Origin: Vanessa cardui
Lineage: Eukaryota > Arthropoda > Insecta > Lepidoptera > Nymphalidae
Length of the DNA: 64,000 nt
Assembly (NCBI RefSeq): GCF_905220365.1
Contig: NC_061131.1
Coordinates: forward strand, 6,547,318-6,611,317
Direction of reading: 5' to 3'
Under the pieces are notes generated by a model that had not been told where the DNA came from, ran no database searches, and saw only the letters and a program-made list of their open reading frames with translations. Both the position numbers and the translations under genes were made by a program. Of this stretch, positions 14,301-26,300 are shown piece by piece. Numbering within the stretch: position 1 is the first letter of the stretch; the number at the start of each line of letters is the position of its first letter.

Positions 14301-17300
14301 CATATTTTATTAATGACTTCTTGTTTTGCTTTTATGCAAACCCTTGTTATTTTAGCGTTCATTTGTTTAAATATACATTGTTGATACCGTTAAGAACATA
14401 ACATCGAGTACATTAAAATTGGATAGTTTCACAGATATTGTATATAAATAAACCCGTGGTTTTTAGATCAGACCCATGCTTTCTTTTCACTGAATAATAC
14501 ATAAGACGAACAAATTGGCACCGTCAAGTAGAACATTTTCTGGTGGTATATATATTTAAATGTGTGGTGTTTGGAACATACCAAATGCTAAGCGCTTGTA
14601 CAGATTGGAAAACACCGAATGCTAAACGACATCTATAGTTGTTCGACAATACTTTTCCACTAAAAACATTAGTTAATAAATGCCACACATTACAATATAA
14701 CTCATATTCATTATCGGGAACCACAAAAAACTTTATCAATGTAAAATTACTAATTTAAGAGGGACTATTGAATACATAATTATCGGAAAAAAAATCCTTA
14801 TTTATGCTGTTTTTTTAACAACTGAACTATTCATGATTATCATGAAGTTATGCATACACTTTACATGTTGCAAAAAAAGGGATAGTTTACTTAAAACCTG
14901 CCCCGGCTCAAAAATACTTAGCCACGGAACAAATCTATTTTTTCATATAATTTCGTATGAGGGCGTGAATATTCGAAATTTAAGTAAGCGTAAATAATTT
15001 TATGGTCTTATATTTCCTTGATTTCGAGGATTTTTAATTGAATAAATAAGGAAGACAAAATCGCTTCATTGATCGATTAAAATGGTGTGTACTCGTAACT
15101 GCCCTAATTTGAACGATAGCTTCATTTCAATCAATCTAATCAATTTCATTCAAGTAAACTATAAAGTGAAGCGTTTTTGATTCTTCAATATTCAATTACT
15201 GCCACCGTTTTGGAGAGCAGCCTCCTGTGAGAAAAAACGGCAAGAAAATCGCATTGTTGGTCTTTTGAAATAAACAGATTTACAATGCTGTTTTTTTACA
15301 ATAATTTGAGTCGTGTGATGGAACCCGAGCCTAAATCCAGGCTTTTTTTTCTAAAAGTTATTATTTTAAATGAATAATAAAATAAGATTTATAATTAATT
15401 TAGTCTTTATAAACTTTTTAAATATTTCCCGATATCTTAGTACATATCGGTATATATGCGTATACCATACCCTAAAAATTTCTCTGTACCGTATGTAAAC
15501 GGAAAGTAGGGATTACAAGTTTGTTCCTTTTTCTTGTATTGATAGTATGTATCAGCTTTGTAACTGACGTGTATAACTTTAGCCTGTTCGTCGATGGCTG
15601 ACACGAGGAGTGTGCGGTGCTTTCTGGGCTTCTGTGCTTGTGCTTGCGCGTGTGCCTGGGCGCGTGCATGCCTCCTGCGCCGACGACGTCGACGCTCCAT
15701 CTCCAACTGTTCCGGACTCGTTAACTTCTCCCTGTAAGATAAAATAATTAATTTCATTAGCTTCAACGTCAAAATAAAATAACTACAAATGTTAATCGGA
15801 GCTAAGAATGTAAATATTGTCGAAAATAATTTTAAGTTTTATTATGACACTTAAATATATCGTACATGGTAACTCTTGATACAATTGAAGCGATGAGAAG
15901 ATTATAAAACGAGAGCGCGGCTGCGCGAACGTTATCAGGGCTGAGATCAAATAAATGCTGTCAGAGCATCGTACGAGCACTTTCTGGTAAATACCATCAC
16001 TATTTCTACCGTCGAGAAATAACATTTAGTTTTATTCGATTTCTGCTTTAAAGAAAAATGAGCCAGTATAACTAGAGCCTTAGCCTCTAACGATTACATC
16101 ACTTTAATCATAAAAGTAGAAAATATTGATAGACGAAATTGGCTTTTTGGCTATTGGGTAATCATATTACGGTATAAACAATTATCTTTTTTAATTAGTC
16201 AAGGTCCTAATTTCAGAACTGACAAGTCAGGTAGTTAATTAGAGAGATAATACCAATTTGATTGGACTTTATAATTAAAGCACCATTAGATGGTACCTAA
16301 AATCTTTATATATCTTAGTATTTATTTATAAAATAATTTAAATTATTTAACTTCTGTAATCCAGAAAAACCGTATACAGTGCAACCTCGATATAACAAAT
16401 CGGACATAATACAATCAGAATTTACAGTAAGAATTACGGACTTAAAAAAAATTGAAATAGATTGCATTCCTAAGCGTATGTCCATGGCAAGTTTATAACA
16501 ATTACATTAACAGTATAGTGCTCTTACACATAACTATCAAAACAGTATATATATAGCCTACAGAAAATAAAATAAAAACGTTGCGATTGCCGGAATAACG
16601 AGCTTATTATTAACTATCTATGGATTTTTGTCTTCATAATTGATAACGTTTCCCTTTTCTGTAACTGACAAGGAACACCTTTTATATTTCTCAGCCATTT
16701 CAAATTGAATCTTCAACAATAGTCACGAACAGCAGTGTTCACATTACTCTACATCAAACAACCGTGATTGTTTTACGAAAAAGCCTGTCGAAACCTGTCG
16801 CGACATGAATCACTATGAGATCAAGGGTCATACGTTGGTGAGAACGTTATATAAAAAGTTCGCAAAAAATGTTCACAGTGCAAAGGTTTATTTTATATTG
16901 ACTCTTATGAACAATTCAGGATTACGAAGAATTTGTTAAATCGACAAAGTTTATTGAGGTTCGTTATATTAAGGTTGCAGTGTATTTCGATTAGTTTCAA
17001 GTTATTTGTAATTAAATAAATAACATAATATTCATAGTTCACATTAACAGTCTGTAAATTTCCCACAGCTGGGCTAAGGCATCTTCCTTTGAAAGGAGGT
17101 TTGGAGCATATACCAGTTATTGCGAGATACATGTCAAAATTTTCATGTTGAAATTAGTCACATGTAGTTTTCCTCGCGATGTTTTCCTTCACCGCCGAGT
17201 TCGAGATGATTTACAAACATAAAATAAGCAGATGAAAATTCATTGGTGCATGCCTGGGTTTGAACCCAAAATCATGGGTTAAGATGCACGCCTTAGACTA

Positions 17301-20300
17301 AATAAAATTTTAAGAAATACTGATAATTGGTTTTTTCTTACCCGTGTGTGTGTAACTTGAGTTTTTTCTTCTTATTTTGATGGTCGAACTCATTCTCACA
17401 CCAATGCGACGGCAGCCTCTCGCCGGAACTGCCGACGATCGACGCCTCCTCTACAAATAATACATATAAATCTTTAAATGTATGTTTCTATACCTCATAC
17501 TAACCAATTATACCTGTATTATAAGAAGAATCTAAAGTCAAATTATAATTACTTGTAGTTTTCTTCTATCTTAAGAGAAGCTGCTATTTATACCGTCTGT
17601 AATCTTTTATTAAATTTCAAAGAGATTTTACATAAACGTTTTAGAAAAAAAAGCTGTGACGTCATGTCAGAGCAATTAACTTTGACGGTAGTCTCCGGTA
17701 TCACGCCGACAACCTCGAAAAGCGCTCCTCTATTCCCACAGATCTAATAAATTGTAACGAAATGAAAAAAATAATAAGCTTTAAGTACGTGCTTATTTTC
17801 TTTTCATTATTAATTTGGTTTGATTAAAACAATTTTTGCGACATTCTAATATTATTAATATTTAAAATTCACTATAGTCATAGTTTTTATTGATACAAGA
17901 AGAATATAAAAAATTTGTTATAATAATACAACGCGTACGAATTCGGAACCTAATGTATATCAAAATGTCTATAAATGGTTATTAATATATAAACAGTTAC
18001 CTTGTCCATTTCTGTATTTATCTTCCTAACATTGTTTCAGTGAAGTGCTTTTTATTAAAGCATAATCTTTATATCAACAACAATGGGAACAAATACATAA
18101 TTGAAAATGGAGGCCTAAGCCCACAGCTATGCTAAGGCCTCTTCTCGTGGATTAGCGCTTATTCCACCATGCTGCTTCAGTGAGAATTGGCCGAGATAAT
18201 AAGTACAAATTAAGCACATATAAATTCATTGCTCGCCAGGGTTTGATCCTGCTAACATGCACCTGTACTAACCACTGGGCCAGCTCAAGTCAAAATCCAA
18301 ATACAGAATAAATATAAAAATAAAAAATGTTTACACGCCATAAATACCGATTCCGTAATAAGAACTTTTATGCGACTTCGCGAAAGAACCGTTCGGTGAT
18401 AGTAAACATGCTGAGTAAGCAAAAAGAAAATGAGCGTACCTACGATTCAATTACTCTCTGCTAGAGCAACAAATACCATTAAATTGGAGACTTTTTATGT
18501 TTATTTATTTAGTATTGCTATCATTACTTATACTCACAAAAACACAGTGAAATTTTTAATAAAATGTTATAAAATTACAATAATTTAACCGAACATTTTG
18601 TTTTGTCAACTATTTATATAAATAAATAACAATATATAATACGTATTCCTCACTCGCCCAAGAGACAACTTCTTTTAAATATTTTTAACGGTATATCTGA
18701 ATATGTAGATCCTTTTCAATTAGCGTCTTTTTCAAAAACATTGTAAATATTAACAATAATGATTTCAACTAACCTTTCTTAAGCTTATCATCATTACATA
18801 ATATAAATCAAAGTCGCTTACCATTGTCTGTCTCTATATATGCTTAGATCTTTAAAATTACGCAACGGATTTTGATTTTTTTTTAATAGATAGAGTGATT
18901 CGAGAGGAGGCATTTGTATATAATACATGGAAAATATCGTAAAGAAACACTGATAAGATTCTAATTTGAAATAAAATTATTAACTTAAATAAACAAATTC
19001 TGTAGTATATTTAATATATATGTTACTATATTGCACCTGTACGAAGTCAGGGCTGGTCGCTAGTTATAATTATACACATACCGTCGGACACGTGGTTGCG
19101 CAGTAGCAAGAGGAGCGGGTGTGTTCGCGCGCGGCGCCGGGCCTGTTCCGCGTGTAGCGCGCGCGCCTTCCGCTCCACTAGCGCCACCAACACGGCCTCC
19201 AGCCGCGCCGCGCCCGACTCCTCCGTGCATACCGCTTTGTCGACCGTCTGCAACGTAAAACGCATAGCAATCCATATTTAAATTGTTTTATATTTTATTA
19301 ATGTGTTAAATCACTATATTGAAAGTCATGTCAAATACTCATGTTATAAAATCAAGCCTGGCATTAGCAATAGTCTGGATTTGGGTGGGTACATTTATGC
19401 GCTAAAGGATACTATGTCTGTGTATACACAACATAGAAGTTAATGTTAAATTCAATATAATTAATTGAGACAGATTTCACATTTAAAATAGCTTTATATT
19501 TTTGCACCAACATATATTTGATACGGGAAAGATATAAATGTATGTATATATATTAAAAACTGTCTACAATAAAACTTTAATATATACTGCGACTATTAGA
19601 ACTCCCATAAAATGACGAATCAATCGCCATTCTGTTCAAAATATAGGGTTTTCAAAGATTTAAACATATATTTAACTGTGACTTAATTCTTAAATTAAGC
19701 TAATAATAAAAACACTTTTTAATACATAATAATTAAAAATAAAAAAATATTTATCTTGTTTTTACCATTATTATTAATGTAAAATAATATTTGAAATGTA
19801 AAACTCTCGTCAAGCTTTCGTTTCAAAAATGATTAAAACGTCTACAAAGTCGTTTCTTCATACTAAATTGAAAAGTTAAACATTAGTTTATTTTTAATTT
19901 GCAATCGAAATATATGTTATGTTGTTTCATAAAGTAATTACTAACCCTGAGGAGTTGTCTCGGGATATGTATATGAAAGATATTCCTGAATATTTTCATT
20001 TCATTGAAATGTTTTTGTTTGAAATTAATTGAATTTTATCCGACTCTTTCATTTGATAATGTTCTTTTAGACATACGTTTTTCGCATTGATTATTCACCG
20101 GATAAAATAAAACATCATACACATAACATAAAACACATTAAGTCACTGCATAGATACGTTAATCAGTGGTGTTATCACAACTTTTATCAAATATATTTTC
20201 AAATCAATGTAACACGGAATTAAAAAAGTATTGTTACATAGAATTAAGCAAAAATTAAAATAGTACTTAATATAAGACTAGATAGTCAAATAAGTAACCA

Positions 20301-23300
20301 TACTTTGTATTATGAATTAAAAACTACACTTACTCGACTCCTCTTGGATTTAAATTCAAATGACTAAATAATGTAATTTTTTGTCGAAATAAAAAATGGT
20401 CTAAGTAATTTTATTATTCTATATACATATTACCTATTGAAAGTGGCACTTATAAAAGTCTCCCGTCTTACAATATCTTAATACGGTCTTTATCATGGCG
20501 TAAAAACATATCAAAACTTGTTAATTTCTTTTAATGTAAAAGTCTTTGTTAGAAGCCCTTGTCAACTTCCTTTAACCCCAATAAACCACTGGCTCAGAGT
20601 AGAACGGCTTTAGGCTTCATTTCAAACAAAGTTTTGTAAATGGAAACAATCGATAGTACCAACGATACTAAATTGACTAACGCATGATTCCCCGATAAAG
20701 TTCGACGAGTCTGTTCATAAACGCGTAATGGAATAAACATTGTGCTTAAATCGTATTCTGATTTTCAGACGACTGAATAAAATAGAGTGTAATCAATTCA
20801 GGATTCATGTAGAGTATACTTTACGTTCTTTTTTAGGCGAAAGGTGGTGGTTGTGCGAGACAGAAAATATTTTAAAAATCGAAAAACGTTCGTGTATTCA
20901 TGTGAGACGATTTATTACATTCTTTTTAATAGCCAACATCATCTGGACACAAACAACAAACAACAATAACAGCCTGTAAATTCGCACTGCTGGGCTAAAG
21001 GCCTCCTCTCCCTTTGAGGAGAAGGTTTGGAACATATTCCACCACGCTGTTCCAATGCGGGTTGGTGTAATACACATGTGGCAGAATTTCTATGAAATTT
21101 GTCACATGCAGGTTTCCTCACGATGTTTTCCTTCGCCGCTGAGCACGAGATGAATTATAAAGACAAATTAAGCACATGAATCAGCGGTGCTTGCCTGGGT
21201 TTGAACCCGCAATCATCGGTTAAGATGCGCGCGTTCTTACCACTGGGCCATCTCGACTCTGGACACCGAGACACTTATTTTTATTATAGTTATTTAAGAT
21301 TACCATTTGAAATTACCTAGCAGTAGGAGGGAAATAAAACCAATGTTGTTTTTACAGTCAGTTCAATCGCAAAACAGCTGAATCGCTCGAGCAAATGTTT
21401 TCAAAGTTAGTAATCAATGGTCAGGATGACTATCGTACAGGCAGGTCCGTATCGATTGGTATCGCACTTGTTTTTCTTTCCCCTTTCGTAATGTAGTCAT
21501 GCCAAACAGAAGCCGCGTAAGTAGAGCCTGTAACGTTGGTGATAAATTCGCCTTGTTCATGCGTTCAATTTATGTAATTATAATATCTTAAATGACAACG
21601 AAAAATCAGCCAAGTGCGAGTCGTATTCGTGGGATAAAGGTTCCGTACCACCACTATGTATGAAAATTGCCGGTTTTCGGATTTTTTACTATATTTGATA
21701 TTACTTCGTGCTAAATTTAAAAGGAAAGAACCCTATAAATGTTGTGACTGTTTGGAAAATCAGACATAAACGACTATATCTCTCAATTGCGTAAACTTAG
21801 AGGTTCCTTTTCCATGGCTCCAAGGCAACGCAGATTCAAGTATTTACTTATTAGTTCTAGGGGAAAAGGCTCATACGTAAAAAAATAAACCGTTAATCGG
21901 AATAAAATTTAGTAAACTGACCATTTGATTTAAAGAATAAATTAAAACATTTACGACATGTTATGACATATTACATCCATTTTACGAAAATCATTCGAAT
22001 ACAGCAGAACTAACATTTTATCGTACAAGTTTTATTAGGTCAAAGTAAAACGTATGTCTAAACCCGAGTCAGCTTTGCTTGACTTTATGAAACAAACATT
22101 TAAAATGGACATGATGTTATATTTGTTCAACCTATTTGAGCCTATTATTATAAAGTTACTTTACGATTTCATTACTAAAGTACCCACATAGGCTAATAAT
22201 ATGTCTTAACCCATATCGCAGCTCTGACAGACGGAAAAGAGGTCAACCTAGGCCCATGATGAGGCTTTGAGCAAACACGTCTGGATGTAACAATTAAAAT
22301 GTATACCAAATAAACAAGGATATTAAAAAAAACACATTGGTTCTAATTAATATTCAGAAGACTAAGAGAACTAAGAGTTCAGAAGTAGTATGACAAAGCT
22401 CTCATATTTACCATGAAATGAAAATCCTAATGTGCTGTATATTATTTTTTACAAATAAATTTAATGCCATATCGGTATTTCTAAAGTAGTCGATTCTAGT
22501 ATTTTTTCTCAGATTTCATGATTGGGCGACAGTTGCAATTCACAAGAGGAGACAAAGGTTGTACGAATTTTATAATGATGAATCATACAACCGGTCTTTT
22601 TTCATTCATTAACTATGTAAGTGCGTACTCAAAACTATTCAAACGAGTTTGTTCCAGAGCCAAGTCGTTACACGTAAGCAAAAAAATATAGACGCCCCAG
22701 ATAAAATTAAAATGACGTGGAAAATTATTAATTGCGATACTATGATGTTACATAAATAACATACCCAACTCCAAACTACCAATCGACTATAATGCAATTT
22801 CTTTGTAATCAGGATGTTGAAATTATTTTGGTTTTTTGCTGACTTTTCCTACAACTTTCGTTCTCCTCAACGGTCAACGAATTGTTACTAAAAAGCAATG
22901 TTTAAGTTACTTATATGAGGTTCTAGTGTAAATCTTTAAGCTTAAAAGATATTATAAGTCCTTTCAAATTAGCTGTTTAGAAAACGACCGATCCATTCTC
23001 TGTTAAAGTAGAGAATAATTTATGTGATTGCACCTTACCTTGAAACCACATTCAATAATTGAACTCTTAGTTTAGTTCATCGTGTTTCTTGACCTCATGA
23101 AACAAAGTAATGCCAAAATTAAAAATAAGTGATACTTGAAACCCCAATAATTACTGGCTCATCTCTGTACTACCAACTATTTGCAAGAACTTTGGAAATT
23201 TATTGCAATAATAAAAATTTTATACCTTTTAAGACTAACAAGTTGCCACACAATACTACAATACTACTTTTTTGGAGACTAGGAGAAGAAACAGAAAGCC

Positions 23301-26300
23301 TTAGAGATATTTTGTCTATCTAAGACTGGATTGTTCGCAACACCAATCAGAAGATTTTATTTAGAAGGCTTATTATACCAATTGAGTACTACACTCAATC
23401 TTCTGATTTAGTATCTGAGCAATCGGATTCAAATGGTTTATATAAATAGAAAGAGTTCTCCTGGGGCTGCAGTCACTGTGGGCGCCCCTAAATGATCTAT
23501 TCTTGATCCATTTCTCTTTCTCGTTCATAAAAATGACCTACCACATACTTTAGGTAATAAACATTATTGATAATGATAATGAAATATATTTTTATTGCAT
23601 TTGAACTTTTTCAATTAAAAAAAAAGACGTCAGTGAATATAAAGTAATGTAAACAATACTCGCTTTGAAATAGTACATTGTATTAATAACTTACTGTTAA
23701 ATAATAAAAAGACAAAATAGGTATATTTAATTCACCACTTGAGAAAAACAAGAAGTAACAGAATCCCAGAAACGGTGAATAATATTCAATTGTAAAATTG
23801 CAAATAATAATAAAAAAAATTGCCTTTGTGTGCTATAGGATATTACAAAAAAATATTATGACTTTTTAGTTGATTGGACACCTTGAGAACGAGACAATCG
23901 GGTCTAGGGTTTTCATATAACGTATTTTTTTTTTATACAACAATGGTACATGACATGAAAAAAAACCCTGGTGTTTATTTCCAACCTGTGGTAACTTTTG
24001 ACACTCAACAAACAAGTGTAACGCTTATCTATATTGCATACAGATTCTGACTTTGACATTGAAAATTACTCACTGTTCGAATTTTAAACAGTAATGGTTT
24101 ATTGTGTTGCATTTAGGCTTGAAAAGTGAATGAGTCACAGATGTAGGCTAACATGTTAGAACTTTGTCTATGAGTAAACCTAGATTATCTGATATGATTT
24201 TATTGACTTACCTTAACTTTGATGTAAATTTAGTATTAAAAATGAATGTATAAATCTAACATTTTTTTGTTATGTTATGTATTATACGCAAAACATTTGT
24301 TCATAAGCGATTCGATAAACACCTCTGTGTTCCATGTATCAAGCAAATAAATGATAAACCCTACGGACCTTTTGAAAACAAAATAATGTAAAAAAAATAA
24401 ATTATAATAATTATTATAATTATTATTGGTATTGGGGTACAGATTTTTATAACATAATAATCAAAATAATCTTAATACTTTCCAATTATAAATTCATTAA
24501 GTCCAAAGTCTTATAACAATAAAAAAATAATGTTGGTGTTTTTTAAATTAACACACAGATTGTTTGCAAACCATTATTATCAAAATATGTATTTTCTTTT
24601 AATTGTACCATTAATTAATTTACATCATATTTACAATTAATATTCAAATTTATTGTTAAGTGTTATATTAAAATATACTGAAGTGAAATTGATTCTGCGG
24701 TGGTGTGTTTAACTACGGTGTCCTACTTACGAGTACAAGCTTGCCATTTGAAACTTTTTTTAGCTTTATTAAGTTTCAGCAATAACGGATAGTGGTTGGT
24801 ACTATGAAATATTTACATTTTTTTCGAAACTTTTCGAAATTCATTTTCATTAAACCTGATATTTTACCGAATAATAGCTGACCATATCATATCCACTAAT
24901 GGTCATAACCGACTCTTAAAACAAATCACAGACATATGGAGTAGGCACAAAATAAGGCAACATAGTCCTTCTGATAAGAAAGCAAAGCACCATGCCTGCA
25001 GCACCATCAGCAGGCAAGACAACAATGGAAGCGATCCCTACTTGATTTGATGGGTAGCTCGAGAGATAGCTCACACACATAAACACAGGTAGGTGCTAAC
25101 AGGGCATGGCTGTTTCGAACTCAGAGGTAAACTCAGAGTAGAGGCATTACCTAATCGTTAGTTACAGTGCAAACTGTCAATGAAGCCTAGCTTTATGAAA
25201 CTTATTATGTCATTTTCTATATAACAAACACTTGGAGAAACACCTCAAATCGCGAAAAAATCCTGTTTCAAGACTATTAAATTTGGTTAAAGCTCCGGGA
25301 TTTCGAGAAGCGATACGCTATTACGCCCTATACTCAAATGTATTTGCCACTTTTTTAAATTCGTAATTAGTCCTAACCTTCAGATCTGAACTGGATAATC
25401 AAATCATCGCTCTTCCCTAGAAACCAGAAGTTGGCAAGCGTTCTAATTTTAAACTAACCATTCTCAAAATGTCATTCAATTCTTTAATATTAACTTTCCA
25501 CTAGCTATAAGATGCCACAACTTGTCCTCGTGTAGCGTTGACGTTAATTTTTATATTTTTTTTAATATATTAGAAGGGACAAAAGAATATGAATAATTAT
25601 TTTCAATATTCTATTCTTCTTTAATATTGCTTTAAAAATGCTTAAAGAAGAAACATAAATAGCATTAAAAATAACTCGACTATGATACTTTTGATCTACT
25701 TAGGTGCGAGCGCTTGATGGATGCTTGTTCCACGAACTTTTTAGACTCCGTTGAGGGGTGACTATATAAAAATAGCAAAGCTTTTACAGTTACATAAACA
25801 GTAAAAAAAGGCCTTTAATGAAATCCATTTACATAGACGGTATATTTTTTTGCCAAGTGTTTCAGCTCTGTTTTCGAGGAGACAGAAGATATCTATACAA
25901 AATCAACGAATTAAAAAAAAAAACTTATAACTTCATATTACATCATCCCAGGATACGTATCGTCGATTTAAAAATTGATTCCAATAAAAAGAGTAGAACT
26001 GGAGAAAATTGAAACAATTTTTCAGAAAATACATGCTAGTTAACTATTTTTCCCTACGCAAAAAGGCAGTGTTGCTTGAGAGGACACGTATCCGGAGGTT
26101 CCTTAAACGGGGTCCCTGTTTATTGTTTCAATAAACTAACCATTAACATCCTGGATAAATCCCTACCATTGATATAAAATCATTATTATTTTTAAGTATT
26201 TTAAAATGTAAAATATTAATGCGCATGTGCGACTCCGTATCGTACTCAGCACGATACCTACCTGTAAAAATAAATATTTTGTATACACATTTTCTATTTT

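Larger units (their letters stand above)
11707..15568 (-). other. Intron of the membrane-protein gene
   Basis: AT-rich. It contains a full-length minus-strand SINE A at 12703-13019 and degraded jockey/CR1-type LINE 3'-end pieces at about 13941-14035 and 15190-15270. Between 13055 and 13140 is a short GC-richer stretch (GCACCGGCTTCGCACAGGTG) of the type found at ends of lepidopteran dispersed repeats. Nothing else is recognised. Confidence 0.5.
15732..17341 (-). other. Intron of the membrane-protein gene
   Basis: AT-rich intron with a degraded SINE B relic (about 15960-16110) and a degraded minus-strand SINE A (17049-17298) that ends 44 bp from the 17.4 kb exon. No other structure is seen. 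Confidence 0.5.
17451..19081 (-). other. Intron of the membrane-protein gene
   Basis: Contains a divergent minus-strand SINE A (18110-18292) and a dispersed RTE-like repeat (18778-19068) whose end lies about 20 bp from the 19.1 kb exon's donor. The rest is AT-rich and featureless. Confidence 0.5.

Noticed and set aside
24200..24225. Perfect minus-strand splice donor AAG|GTAAGT
   Set aside because: The upstream sequence is AT-rich with no coding exon; one such 9-mer is expected by chance in a window this size.
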